Assembly: GCA_017516465.1 (NCBI GenBank)
Contig: JAFXCR010000054.1
Coordinates: 1-44,410, forward strand
DNA: 44,410 nt
Reading direction: 5' to 3'
From: Ruminococcus sp.
Lineage (GTDB): Bacteria > Bacillota > Clostridia > Oscillospirales > Ruminococcaceae
Positions 5,985-15,065 of this stretch are shown piece after piece. A program made the translations under genes and the position numbers. The stretch's first letter is position 1. Every line of letters begins with the position of its first letter. The notes below the pieces were generated by a model. It worked only from the letters and a program-made list of their open reading frames with translations, was not told the DNA's origin and ran no database searches.

Positions 5985-8441
5985 ATGAATTTATCAATGA
6001 AATGGCTTAACGACTATGTTAAAGCCGATATGCCGATAAAAGATTACTGTCACGCTCTTACAATGAGTGGTTCGAAGGTAGAGGGCTATGAGGTCGAAGG
6101 CAAAGAGATTACAAACGTAGTAGTCGGAAAGATTCTCTCAAAGGGACCTCACGAAAATGCTGACGCTCTTTTCGTATGTCAGGTTGAAGTCGGCAAGGAC
6201 GCTCCCATACAGATTGTAACAAATGCAAAGAATGTCAAGGAAGGCGATATTGTTCCCGTTGCTCTTGACGGAGCAGTTCTTCCCGGCGGATTTAAAATCA
6301 AGAAGGGCAAGCTCCGTGGCGTTGAAAGCTTCGGAATGTTCTGCGGACTTGATACACTCGGTCTTACTTCACACGACTTCCCTTATGCTGATCCCGAGGG
6401 CGTTTTCGTGATCGAGGAGGACTGTACTATTGGTCAGGACATCCATTCGGCAATCGGTCTTGACGACACATCGGTTGAGTTTGAAATCACTTCAAACCGC
6501 CCTGACTGTCTCAGCGTTACAGGTCTTGCAAGAGAAACTGCTGCAACCTTCGATCTTACACTGAATATTCCTGAACCCACATTCAAGGGCGTTGACGGCG
6601 ATATAAACGAGCTTCTCAAGGTAGATATCCACAACACTGAAAAGTGTAAGCGTTACTGTGCAGGTATCGTAAAGAACGTAAAAATCGAACCTTCTCCCAG
6701 ATGGATGAGAGAGCGTCTCCGTGCAAGCGGTGTTCGTCCTATCAACAACTTCGTTGATATCACAAACTACGTTATGCTTGAATACGGTCAGCCTATGCAC
6801 GCATTCGATCTCCGCTACGTTGAAGGTGCACACATCAACGTAAGAAACGCTGTAAACGGCGAAAAAATCATGACTCTTGACGGTGTAGAGAGAGAGCTTT
6901 CCGATGATATGCTCGTTATCGCTGACGAAAAGAAGCCCGTTGCTGTTGCCGGCGTTATGGGCGGTGAATACAGCGGTATCATGGATGATACTACAACTGT
7001 TGTATTTGAGTCTGCTTACTTTGAGCCCTCACAGGTTCGCCGTACATCAAAGGCTCTTAAACTGAAGTCTGACGCTTCTTCAAGATACGAAAAGGGCGTT
7101 GATCCGCTTATCAGCATGGTTTGCCTTAAGAGAGCGTTCCAGCTCGTTGAGGAGCTTGGTGCCGGTGAAGTTCTCAGCACAGTTATCGACTGCGATCACT
7201 CCGACTATGTTCCCTCTGAAGTAGAATTCAACCCTGAGTGGATCAATAATTTCCTCGGAACTGATATCTCCGACGCTGACATGAAGAATTACCTCGGACG
7301 TCTTGGCTTCACTTTTGCAGACGGAAAGACGGTTGCTCCCTCATTCAGAATTGATATCGGCTGCAAGGCAGATATTGCTGAGGAAGTAGCAAGAATCTAC
7401 GGCTACAACAACATCCCCTCCAGTGATTTCAGAGGCGTTGCAAAGGCTGAATTCACTGAGGAACAGAAGTTTGTCCGCACTCTCAGAAATGCCGCTGTTT
7501 CTCTCGGCGGCTACGAGATCGCAACATATTCTTTCGTTTCTCCCAAATACTTCGATAAAATCAGACTTCCTGAGAACAGCGAGCTCCGCAAGGTTGTAAA
7601 GATCGTTAATCCTCTCGGTGAGGATACAAGCGTTATGAGAACTACTACTATTCCCTCAATGCTTGATGTACTCTCCTTCAACTACAACAACAGAAACGAA
7701 AAGGCTTGTCTCTTTGAAATTTCTAAGGAATACATTCCCGCTAAGGAAGAAAAGCCCTATATCAACGGCGATATCCTTGCAAGCAGCGGAAACAAAAAGC
7801 ACCGCTATGAATATTCACTTCCCGATGAGCCTCAGAAGCTTACTATCGGTATGTACGGCGGAGAGGCTGATTTCTACACATTAAAGGGCATGATCGAGCA
7901 GCTTCTTGACGAAATCGGCATCAGCGATGTTGACTACGTTCGTGCAGGCGACAGCAATGCTTCCGATGAAAAATATGCTCTCCATCCCGGAAGAAGCGCA
8001 GTTATCCTCAAGGGTGATGTAATCCTCGGTATCATGGGCGAGGTTCATCCCGAGGTTCAGGACACCTACAAACTCGGCACAAAGACTTACATTGCAAAGC
8101 TTAATATCACTGAGCTTATGTCTGTTGCTGCCGGAAAGATCACTTATCAGCCGCTTCCTAAGTTCCCGGCTACTACAAGAGATCTCAGCCTTATCTGTGA
8201 TGATGAAATTCCTGTTGCTGAGCTTGAAAAGGCTATCAAGGGTGCTGTCGGAAAAATCCTCGAAAAGGTTACTCTCTTTGACGTATACAAGGGCAAGCAG
8301 ATCGAAGACGGCAAAAAGAGCGTATCATACTCCATTTCTATGCGTTCACACGAGGGAACTCTCACTGATGAACAGGCTGACGGAGCTATGAAGCGTGTTC
8401 TTAAGGCACTCTCTGCTCTCGGAGCTGAGCTTCGCGGCTGA
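5985..8441 (+). CDS. pheT: Phenylalanyl-tRNA synthetase beta subunit
   Basis: This is the large subunit of PheRS, with tRNA binding and editing roles. The 818 residues show the usual order: an N-terminal EMAP/OB-type tRNA-binding domain (about 40-150), the B3/B4 editing domain (about 215-395), B5 (about 405-475), the catalytic-like core, and the C-terminal anticodon-binding FDX-ACB domain (about 725-818, containing PKFPATTRDLSLICDD). An AAAGGA ribosome binding site precedes ATG 5985. It is cotranscribed with pheS, and the GH25 gene follows after 28 nt. Confidence 0.97.
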   Translation: MNLSMKWLNDYVKADMPIKDYCHALTMSGSKVEGYEVEGKEITNVVVGKILSKGPHENADALFVCQVEVGKDAPIQIVTNAKNVKEGDIVPVALDGAVLPGGFKIKKGKLRGVESFGMFCGLDTLGLTSHDFPYADPEGVFVIEEDCTIGQDIHSAIGLDDTSVEFEITSNRPDCLSVTGLARETAATFDLTLNIPEPTFKGVDGDINELLKVDIHNTEKCKRYCAGIVKNVKIEPSPRWMRERLRASGVRPINNFVDITNYVMLEYGQPMHAFDLRYVEGAHINVRNAVNGEKIMTLDGVERELSDDMLVIADEKKPVAVAGVMGGEYSGIMDDTTTVVFESAYFEPSQVRRTSKALKLKSDASSRYEKGVDPLISMVCLKRAFQLVEELGAGEVLSTVIDCDHSDYVPSEVEFNPEWINNFLGTDISDADMKNYLGRLGFTFADGKTVAPSFRIDIGCKADIAEEVARIYGYNNIPSSDFRGVAKAEFTEEQKFVRTLRNAAVSLGGYEIATYSFVSPKYFDKIRLPENSELRKVVKIVNPLGEDTSVMRTTTIPSMLDVLSFNYNNRNEKACLFEISKEYIPAKEEKPYINGDILASSGNKKHRYEYSLPDEPQKLTIGMYGGEADFYTLKGMIEQLLDEIGISDVDYVRAGDSNASDEKYALHPGRSAVILKGDVILGIMGEVHPEVQDTYKLGTKTYIAKLNITELMSVAAGKITYQPLPKFPATTRDLSLICDDEIPVAELEKAIKGAVGKILEKVTLFDVYKGKQIEDGKKSVSYSISMRSHEGTLTDEQADGAMKRVLKALSALGAELRG

Positions 8442-8469
8442 TTGAACATAATCAATAACGGAGGAAAAA

Positions 8470-9528
8470 ATGACTGAAAATATCGGGAATCAGCAGATAA
8501 CCGGACAGGAATTACAGGAAAATGAAAAATCCCGTAAATCATCACGGAAGCACAAGGAAAAAAAGCCGAAAAACAAATTCAGATTCATAGCGTTCGTTGA
8601 AATGCTGCTGATTATCGTGCTTTCCGGTGAGCTTGCATGGAATGTATTCCTTCGTGAGCGTTTTACAGATGATAAAGCTGTTCCGGCAAGCACAGATTCA
8701 GATTCCATTGAACCTCAGGTCAGAACACGTCCTGTTATAGAAAAGGAAGAAACCATATATCAGCTTGACGGTAAAAAAATCCTCATGAAGGACAGCGTTT
8801 ACGGGGAGATATTCTTCCCCGTTTTCGCCGATGTTCCGGCGTGTCAGCTCGATATGGAACAGCTCGTCACAAGAAACGGCTACTCCTTCTACACTCAGAA
8901 CGGAGAAATCACCTCTATCGCCGGCGTTGACGTTTCAGAGCATCAGGGAACTATTGACTGGCAGAAGGTAAAGAATGCCGGAATCGAATTTGCCATAATA
9001 CGAGTCGGATACCGTACCTACGGCGGCGGAGATATCACTCTTGATACCACATTTGAGGAAAATCTCAGGAATGCCGATAAAGCTGGAATAAAGCTTGGTG
9101 TTTATTTCTACTCTCAGGCTGTGACTCCGGAAGAAGCTATCGCTGAGGCTGATGTCGTTATTGATGCCATTGAACCGTTCAATATCTCTTATCCAGTTGT
9201 CTTTGACTGGGAATTGATATACAACGACTCGGCAAGAACTGACAAGGTTTCTGTTGATACTCTCACTGAATGCTGCATATCCTTCTGTGAACGTGTAAAA
9301 TCAGCAGGATATACTCCCATGATCTACCAAAACAAGAATACTTCGATGTTCAAGCTTGATCTCCCACGCCTTCAGGATTACGATTTCTGGCTGGCTGAAT
9401 ACAACGACAAACCTACATATTACTATGATTACCAGATGTGGCAGTATACCTCGACCGGAAAGGTTCCGGGTATAAATGGGGACGTTGATTTGAATATATG
9501 CTTCAAGGATTACAGTAAAACTGAATAA
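8470..9528 (+). CDS. Membrane-anchored GH25 muramidase (lysozyme)
   Basis: This enzyme is predicted to cleave the beta-1,4 MurNAc-GlcNAc bond of peptidoglycan outside the membrane. The 352-residue protein has a Lys/Arg-rich cytoplasmic tail (1-37), one transmembrane segment (~38-58), a linker to ~148, and a GH25 barrel from IAGVDVSEHQG (150-160) to WQYTSTGKVPG (325-334). The acidic active-site residues are D154 and the D246/E248 pair in FDWEL. No wall-binding repeats are present. GGAGG lies just before the ATG. The gene is 28 nt after pheT without an intervening terminator or promoter, so it is probably in the T-box-controlled unit, which ends at 9535-9580. Confidence 0.92.
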   Translation: MTENIGNQQITGQELQENEKSRKSSRKHKEKKPKNKFRFIAFVEMLLIIVLSGELAWNVFLRERFTDDKAVPASTDSDSIEPQVRTRPVIEKEETIYQLDGKKILMKDSVYGEIFFPVFADVPACQLDMEQLVTRNGYSFYTQNGEITSIAGVDVSEHQGTIDWQKVKNAGIEFAIIRVGYRTYGGGDITLDTTFEENLRNADKAGIKLGVYFYSQAVTPEEAIAEADVVIDAIEPFNISYPVVFDWELIYNDSARTDKVSVDTLTECCISFCERVKSAGYTPMIYQNKNTSMFKLDLPRLQDYDFWLAEYNDKPTYYYDYQMWQYTSTGKVPGINGDVDLNICFKDYSKTE

Positions 9529-9534
9529 TAAAAC

Positions 9535-9580
9535 AAAATCCCGTCAGAACCATAACGCTCATGGCTCTGACGGGATTTTT
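9535..9580. terminator. Bidirectional intrinsic terminator
   Basis: Arms 9536-9551 and 9563-9579 form a long stem containing ATCCCGTCAGA and TCTGACGGGAT. T tracts follow on the + strand (9576-9580) and, as TTTTGTTTT, on the - strand. It closes the pheST-GH25 unit and the proBA unit, which converge here. Confidence 0.93.
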
Positions 9581-9581
9581 A

Positions 9582-11423
9582 TTACAGATTATTCTTTACA
9601 AAGAGGATTTTCATTGAGTTGAACTGATATGTTCCGTCGCTTTTTTCCGTTACATGAAATTCAACTGACTTTGATACGCTGTCCTCCATCCATGAAGGTC
9701 TTTCGTCTATATAATCCACCGTGATAGTATAATCGTTTCCACTTTTTTCAATTGATTTTATTTCTGGCTTGTATGTGAAAACAATCGGATGAACAGGCAC
9801 ATTATACACGCCCTTTTCAGGATCATAGTAGAAGCGTGATGTCATGGGACCTACCGTTGTATGAACAAATTCAGCATGTTCCGGTCCAAAGAGTGCCACA
9901 GCTTCTGCCTCAATATCGTACGCAGAAATCAGTATGACATCTCCTCCGGCAACATTGACAGGATATTTTTCAAGCTTTTCATCATTCATGATAATCGACC
10001 AGATCGACGCAGTGATTATCTGCTCAGATGTGAGATCTGATGGCTTGTCAAACGACTCAATATCCATTATCACAACAGGATAAACAAGCTCTGTGAAGCC
10101 ATCCTTTTTAGCTTCGCCGGTAGCAAATCCTCTGATCTTGCGTATCCCCCAACCAACAGTTGCTACAATTCCGATTACGGCAAAAATAGTAAAAATCACA
10201 CCCAGAACTGCAAATATATTCCTTTTTATTTTCTTTTTCTTCGGAGTCTTTTCTTCATCCCCTTCTATTTTTTCTTTCTTGACGTCGATGAGAGTTTCAG
10301 GATCCTCATCAAGTATCTTTGAAAGTACAGAGGTTATCTTTCCTTTTCTGGGTGGCTCCTTCTGTTCAGACTCCTCTGCCGTATTTTCTTCCTCCGGATT
10401 CTGAACGTATTCTGATGATTCATCAGATTCACTGATTTCAGCAGCTTCTTCATCGTCTGAACTGCTGATTTCATCAAGCTCTGCAATTGCATTGGCGGCA
10501 TTTTCACGGATATCCTCTATAAGTCCGGAAACTGCGTCATTCTGCTCCGGAGTTTCTTCATCCTCGTTCTCCGGCTGTACGTCAGCTGTATTTTCATCTG
10601 TCACTATCGGCTCAACTGCATCAGATATACCATTTATGGCGGCAAGTGCGGCTTCTATGAGATCAGTTGCCGATTCTGTTTTATTGTCCTCATCATTTCC
10701 AGCAGAATCGTTATTAAAAAGATCTCCTGATTCAGCGTCAGCCTCGGGGATATCGTCATTATCTGATTCTTCCTCGGAATAATTCTTCTTACTTTTCTTT
10801 GAGAAAAGTCCTTTTTTCTTCTTTTTTGAGGTCTGGTTTTCCGATGTGCTGTCAGAAATCTGTTCTGGTTCCGGAACATCCTCAGTCTCAGGAAGCTCAG
10901 GAGCAATTTCCTCAGAGATCTCCTCCTGTACGGAAATCGGCTCAACTTCTGATTCCTGTTCAGGCTCAGAGATTACCTCAGGCTCAGGAATCATTTCGGG
11001 TTCATGGATTACCTCAGGCTCAGGAATTGTTCCTGTAAGGTTCATTCTGAAATTTTCAGCTCTAAGACGTTCCTGTCTTTTCTTTTCCTCCTCCTGACGC
11101 AGAAGCTCCTCGTAATCAGGAAGCTCTCCGGTAATCACAACCTTTTTCTTCTGAGTTGGAGCTGCAACCGGCTTCGGCTGCGGAACAGGCTTCACTGGTG
11201 CTTCTGCCGACGCCTTGTCCTCCTTTCCGTCAAGCTCGTTAAGGATATTTTCCGCAAGGGAAGGCTTTTTTTCAACTGTCAGTGCATTCAAAAGGTCTTC
11301 AACTGACATATTATCGTAAACGCTTTTATTTTTTACAGGTTTTACCTTTGACGGTGCTGCTTTTTCAGGGGTGCTTCCTCTGAGACTATTGAGCATATCG
11401 TCAAGATCTTTTCTGATAGCCAT
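9582..11423 (-). CDS. Large acidic single-pass membrane protein of unknown function
   Basis: The 613-residue product has a long, very acidic, low-complexity N-terminal region (about 1-395). It includes a Glu-Pro repeat block near residues 130-165, a Lys-rich KKKKKGLFSKKSKK patch and many Glu/Asp/Ser runs. A single transmembrane helix follows at about 401-426 after a Lys-rich stop-transfer sequence, then a ~185-residue extracytoplasmic domain rich in beta-type sequence. No family is recognised. The start at 11423 is chosen because GGAGG (11428-11432) is 4 nt upstream. It is the last gene of the proBA unit, 39 nt after proA, and ends at the bidirectional terminator. A tail of this kind suggests a protein-interaction or anchoring role, but nothing in the sequence proves it. 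Confidence 0.8.
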   Translation of the reverse strand: MAIRKDLDDMLNSLRGSTPEKAAPSKVKPVKNKSVYDNMSVEDLLNALTVEKKPSLAENILNELDGKEDKASAEAPVKPVPQPKPVAAPTQKKKVVITGELPDYEELLRQEEEKKRQERLRAENFRMNLTGTIPEPEVIHEPEMIPEPEVISEPEQESEVEPISVQEEISEEIAPELPETEDVPEPEQISDSTSENQTSKKKKKGLFSKKSKKNYSEEESDNDDIPEADAESGDLFNNDSAGNDEDNKTESATDLIEAALAAINGISDAVEPIVTDENTADVQPENEDEETPEQNDAVSGLIEDIRENAANAIAELDEISSSDDEEAAEISESDESSEYVQNPEEENTAEESEQKEPPRKGKITSVLSKILDEDPETLIDVKKEKIEGDEEKTPKKKKIKRNIFAVLGVIFTIFAVIGIVATVGWGIRKIRGFATGEAKKDGFTELVYPVVIMDIESFDKPSDLTSEQIITASIWSIIMNDEKLEKYPVNVAGGDVILISAYDIEAEAVALFGPEHAEFVHTTVGPMTSRFYYDPEKGVYNVPVHPIVFTYKPEIKSIEKSGNDYTITVDYIDERPSWMEDSVSKSVEFHVTEKSDGTYQFNSMKILFVKNNL

Positions 11424-11462
11424 TACGACCTCCAAAATAAATTAAAATTAAGAAAAATATTT

Positions 11463-12710
11463 TTATCTTATCTGTCCGTTTCCATTAATGAGATATTTTA
11501 TCGTTGTAAGCTCTTTGAGTCCCATAGGACCTCTCGCATGGAGCTTCTGGGTTGAAATTCCGATCTCTGCACCGAATCCGAATTCTCCGCCGTCAGTAAA
11601 TCTTGTTGAAGCATTTACATAAACAGCGGCAGCGTCAACGCATCTCTGGAACTTTTCTGCACTCTCAAGAGAGCTTGTAACGATACACTCGGAATGACGT
11701 GTGGTATATTTTCTGATATGAGCAATAGCCTCGTCGATATCCTCCACAACCCTTACCGCAATTACGAAATCATTGAATTCTGTGGCATACTCCGTCTCCG
11801 TAGCCTTTTCAACAGAATCGCCGAGAACAGCAATTGTTGTATCGCAGCCATATATCTTCACGTTATGATTCTCAAAGCGTTCTGCAATCATCGGCAGGAA
11901 CTTTTCGGCAATATCCTTATGAACAAGCAGTGTCTCGATTGCATTGCATACAGAAGGACGCTGGGTTTTTGCGTTATCTGTTATATCCACAGCCATGTCA
12001 AGGTCTGCGGAAGCGTCAACGTAAACATGACAGTTGCCGGCACCTGTCTCAATTACGGGAACAGTAGCGTTCTTTACTACTGCCTGAATGAGATTTGCTC
12101 CGCCTCTCGGAATAATAACGTCAACGTATCCGTTGAGACGCATAAGCTCCGTTGTTGTCTCACGGTCTGTATTCTCAACAACCTGTACCATATCGGCAGG
12201 AAGTCCTGCTTCCTCAATAGCCTTACGCATTATATTTCCAAGGCATACATTGGAGTTTATAGTCTCTTTGCCGCCTTTAAGGATGACAACATTTCCTGTT
12301 TTCAGACAAAGAGCCGCCGCGTCAACTGTAACATTCGGACGTGACTCAAAGATTATGCCGATAACTCCCAGCGGTACACGGGTTTTGATTATCTGCAAGC
12401 CGTTCGGACGATTTCCGCCGCCTACAACCTCGCCGATAGGATCAGCGAGGGCGATAATTTCATTGACTCCCTTTGCAATATCCTCAATACGTTTTTCATC
12501 AAGCCTGAGTCTGTCCTGCTTTGCTTCGGTCATGCCGTTTGCCTTTGCATTAGCGATATCCTTTGCATTTTCAGCAATTATAAGCTCCTTGTTCTCAATA
12601 AGTGCCTTTGATATTGCCGCAAGTGCCTTGTCCTTAATCTGACTTGACACTCCAGCCGATGCCGCCTCGGCTGCCTTTGCTCTTTTTCCGAGTTCCTCTG
12701 TATAGCTCAT
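11463..12710 (-). CDS. proA: Gamma-glutamyl phosphate reductase
   Basis: Second step of proline synthesis: NADPH-dependent reduction of L-glutamyl 5-phosphate to glutamate semialdehyde. The 415-residue length matches the family. It has the aldehyde dehydrogenase fold, with PLGVIGIIFESRPNV (~113-127) and the catalytic Cys at ~255 in RPSVCNAIETLL. The start at ATG 12710 is preferred to an in-frame GTG at 12719 because AGAGGTG lies at a suitable distance only from the ATG; the GTG would overlap the proB stop as GTGA. It lies directly after proB, so the pair acts in one unit. Confidence 0.96.
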   Translation of the reverse strand: MSYTEELGKRAKAAEAASAGVSSQIKDKALAAISKALIENKELIIAENAKDIANAKANGMTEAKQDRLRLDEKRIEDIAKGVNEIIALADPIGEVVGGGNRPNGLQIIKTRVPLGVIGIIFESRPNVTVDAAALCLKTGNVVILKGGKETINSNVCLGNIMRKAIEEAGLPADMVQVVENTDRETTTELMRLNGYVDVIIPRGGANLIQAVVKNATVPVIETGAGNCHVYVDASADLDMAVDITDNAKTQRPSVCNAIETLLVHKDIAEKFLPMIAERFENHNVKIYGCDTTIAVLGDSVEKATETEYATEFNDFVIAVRVVEDIDEAIAHIRKYTTRHSECIVTSSLESAEKFQRCVDAAAVYVNASTRFTDGGEFGFGAEIGISTQKLHARGPMGLKELTTIKYLINGNGQIR

Positions 12711-12715
12711 TATAG

Positions 12716-13510
12716 TCACCTCTTAGATTTGAATATTGTTCCTATTTCCTTATTTTCAAAAAGATCGTAAAGAAGTTCGGGATCTCTGCCGTTCATGATA
12801 ACCATGTCGATTCCCGCTTCTGTTGCTATCTTGGCGGCATTTATTTTTGTGGACATACCACCTGTGCCCAGTCCGGAGCCTGCACCGCCTGCCATCTGCT
12901 CAATCTTCGGTGTGATTTCCTCTACCACAGTAATCGGCTTTGCATCGGGATTCTTCCTCGGATCATCGTCATAAAGGCAGTCGATGTCTGAAAGAATCAG
13001 CAGCAGATCTGCATGAGACAGCTCTGCAACGAGTGCTGAAAGCGAATCGTTTTCTCCGATTTCAAGCTCCAGCTCGTCAATTGCAATTGTATCGTTTTCG
13101 TTCACGATCGGGATAACATCCATTCCGACAAGCGTTTCGATTGTATTCTTGAAGTTCTCGCAGTGATTGGGGTTATTGATTATCGTCTTTGTCAGAAGTA
13201 TCTGTGCAACCGTGACGCTGTATTTTGCAAACATATCGTCATAGACGTGCATCAGCTCGCACTGACCGATAGCCGCAACCGCCTGCTTTGCCTTTGTTTC
13301 CTTCGGCTTTTCGGGAAGTCCCAGCTTACCGGCACCAAGTCCCACAGCTCCGGACGATACCATAATTATCTCGCGTCCTGAGTTGTGAAGATCAGAGATT
13401 ACCCTGACAAGGTTCGTCATTCTTCTTATATTAAGTTTTCCCGTAGCATGGGCAAGTGTTGATGTACCCAGCTTTATAACTATTCGTTTTTTTTCAGAAA
13501 TATTTCTCAT
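12716..13510 (-). CDS. proB: Glutamate 5-kinase, short form
   Basis: First step of proline synthesis: ATP-dependent phosphorylation of glutamate. The 264-residue product is an amino acid kinase fold only, with VIKLGTSTL near the N-terminus, MVSSGAVGLGAG (~50-61), NENDTIAIDEL and the GGMSTKINAAKIA lysine region near the C-terminus. The C-terminal PUA domain of the ~370-residue long form is absent, which is a known variant and not a truncation: the stop is followed at once by proA. The ribosome binding site is weak (GAAAGAAG). It lies 12 nt after the dehydrogenase gene. Confidence 0.95.
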   Translation of the reverse strand: MRNISEKKRIVIKLGTSTLAHATGKLNIRRMTNLVRVISDLHNSGREIIMVSSGAVGLGAGKLGLPEKPKETKAKQAVAAIGQCELMHVYDDMFAKYSVTVAQILLTKTIINNPNHCENFKNTIETLVGMDVIPIVNENDTIAIDELELEIGENDSLSALVAELSHADLLLILSDIDCLYDDDPRKNPDAKPITVVEEITPKIEQMAGGAGSGLGTGGMSTKINAAKIATEAGIDMVIMNGRDPELLYDLFENKEIGTIFKSKR

Positions 13511-13522
13511 AAAATGCTTCTT

Positions 13523-14473
13523 TCAGTTTACTTTGTTTATCGGAGTTCCGTTCTGCCATGCTCTCAGATTTTCACATACTATATCAACAAGACGCTCCCG
13601 TGTTTCGAGGGCAGCCCATGCTGTATGCGGAGTAATACAACAATTTGCAGCATTTTTAAGCGGAGTATCCGGCGACATCGGCTCCTGTTCCAGAACATCG
13701 ACGTATGCAGCAGATATTACTCCGGCATTAAGTGCCTCTGCAAGAGCGTTTTCATCTGCGATTCCTCCTCTTGCAGTGTTTATAAGCACGGCATTCTTTT
13801 TCATTCTGCTAAGGAGTTCTTTATTTATAATGCCCTTTGTTTTCTCCGTAAGCGGACAATGGAACGTCAAGATATCTGCTTTTTCAGCGGCTGTATATAC
13901 ATCCGTAACCTCGTAGGGACAACTTTCCGGTGCTGTTCTCGTGGAGACGATAACGTTCATTCCGAAGGCACTGCCGATTTCAGCAACACGCTTTCCGATT
14001 GAACCGTATCCGACAACTGAAAGCGTCTTTCCGGCAAGCTCTCCGATAGGCAGAGGAAAGAAAGAAAATGTAGCTGAGCGTTCCCATTCGCCTGATTTTA
14101 CAAGATCGTCGTAATCTCTTATACGGCTGAAATGATCGAGGATATATGCAAAAACCTGTTGTGAAACGGCATTTGTAGAATACTGTCCGGCATTGCAGAC
14201 CGTAATTCCCTTTTCTGTTGCCGCTTCTAAATCCACATTGTTGTAGCCGGTAGCAAAAAGTCCTACATACCTGAGATTCGGACAGGAATCCATAATCTCA
14301 CGGGTAATTGGAGTTTTATTGCAGAGTACTATTTCAGCGTCTCCTATGCGTGAAGCTGTTTCCTCCGGCTTTGTAAGAGGAAAGAATTCAGCTTCGCCCG
14401 ACTCTCTTAGCTTATCCTCAGGAATATCACCGCTGAAATTCACTGTTGACCAGTCGGTAATTACGATTTTCAA
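13523..14473 (-). CDS. D-2-hydroxyacid dehydrogenase (glycerate dehydrogenase-like)
   Basis: The 316-residue NAD-dependent enzyme interconverts a 2-oxoacid and a D-2-hydroxyacid. The dinucleotide motif is VVGYGSIGKRVA (~152-163). The catalytic triad is visible as Arg in NTARGG, Glu in LEQEP and His in TPHTAWA. The sequence is closest in my judgement to hydroxypyruvate/glycerate dehydrogenases, but the substrate cannot be fixed from sequence alone. The start is TTG 14473, with GGAGG 7 nt upstream; it overlaps the stop of the preceding gene by 4 nt (TTGA). Its position before proBA does not by itself show a role in proline synthesis. Confidence 0.9.
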   Translation of the reverse strand: MKIVITDWSTVNFSGDIPEDKLRESGEAEFFPLTKPEETASRIGDAEIVLCNKTPITREIMDSCPNLRYVGLFATGYNNVDLEAATEKGITVCNAGQYSTNAVSQQVFAYILDHFSRIRDYDDLVKSGEWERSATFSFFPLPIGELAGKTLSVVGYGSIGKRVAEIGSAFGMNVIVSTRTAPESCPYEVTDVYTAAEKADILTFHCPLTEKTKGIINKELLSRMKKNAVLINTARGGIADENALAEALNAGVISAAYVDVLEQEPMSPDTPLKNAANCCITPHTAWAALETRERLVDIVCENLRAWQNGTPINKVN

Positions 14474-14865
14474 GCTTCTTCCTCCGTTTCAGATTCATTG
14501 CTGTCTGCGTCGGATTCTTCCTTATCATCGGATTCCTCAGCTTCTTCTGATTCTGCATCTTCTTCACTTTCGACAGGTGCCTTGAAGATCACTGATGTTG
14601 CAGCCGCCGCAAGAATCAGCACTGCTTCAGCTATTCCGAGTCCGTAAAAGAGCGTTCTACTCTCTGAAAGCCAGATAATAAGTGAAGCCGGAATTGCAAT
14701 TGCCATGATAAGCTGGTACGGACGCTTCTGTGTAAAAAAGCGGTATGCAAAGAAAATCGCACCAATGCAGGCAAATATCAGGTGCATTTTGAATGGAAAA
14801 GGGAAAAGTGATGGGTTTTCAACTTCTGCCTGCTGTGTCAATGCGAAAATATCAAAGTAATTCAT
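14470..14865 (-). CDS. Small membrane protein with acidic C-terminal tail
   Basis: The 131-residue product has three hydrophobic segments (about 27-45, 51-67 and 71-92) and then a ~38-residue tail made almost only of Glu, Asp, Ser and Ala. No family is recognised. It is the first gene of the unit that runs to 9582 and is translationally coupled to the dehydrogenase gene. The promoter at 14942-14970 lies 77 nt upstream. GGAG precedes the ATG. Confidence 0.75.
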   Translation of the reverse strand: MNYFDIFALTQQAEVENPSLFPFPFKMHLIFACIGAIFFAYRFFTQKRPYQLIMAIAIPASLIIWLSESRTLFYGLGIAEAVLILAAAATSVIFKAPVESEEDAESEEAEESDDKEESDADSNESETEEEA

Positions 14866-14941
14866 AATAGCTCCGTTCTGCCGTTCCCTGAGATACTTTT
14901 CCGAAACAGCATATTTTTTCTGATTTTAACAATACTTTATT

Positions 14942-14970
14942 ATTATAGCATACTTTCAACGGAAATTCAA
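14942..14970 (-). promoter_or_regulatory. Sigma-A promoter of the hydroxyacid dehydrogenase-proBA unit
   Basis: On the - strand, TTGAAT (14965-14970) and TATAAT (14942-14947) are separated by 17 nt. It lies in the ~170-nt gap upstream of 14865, which otherwise shows only the transketolase terminator at its far end. Confidence 0.75.
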
Positions 14971-15027
14971 CCGGTTTTTCAAAAAAATTCCAGCTTATAA
15001 GCGAAACCTGCAATAGACACATGATGA

Positions 15028-15057
15028 CAAAAAAAGCGGCTGAAAATATCCAGCCGC
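15028..15057 (-). terminator. Terminator after the transketolase genes
   Basis: On the - strand, GGCGGCTG at the 5' arm (15051-15057 core) pairs with CAGCCGC (15036-15042), and a run of T (15028-15035) follows. It starts 9 nt after the stop of the transketolase C-terminal gene. Confidence 0.88.
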
Positions 15058-15065
15058 CTTTTAAT

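Noticed and set aside
11694-12344. 216-codon + strand frame across proA
   Set aside because: Antisense to conserved proA coding sequence; Cys/Asn/Tyr-rich composition typical of a shadow frame.
12716-13510. proB as a truncated gene
   Set aside because: Lack of the PUA domain is a known short form, and the kinase motifs are complete.
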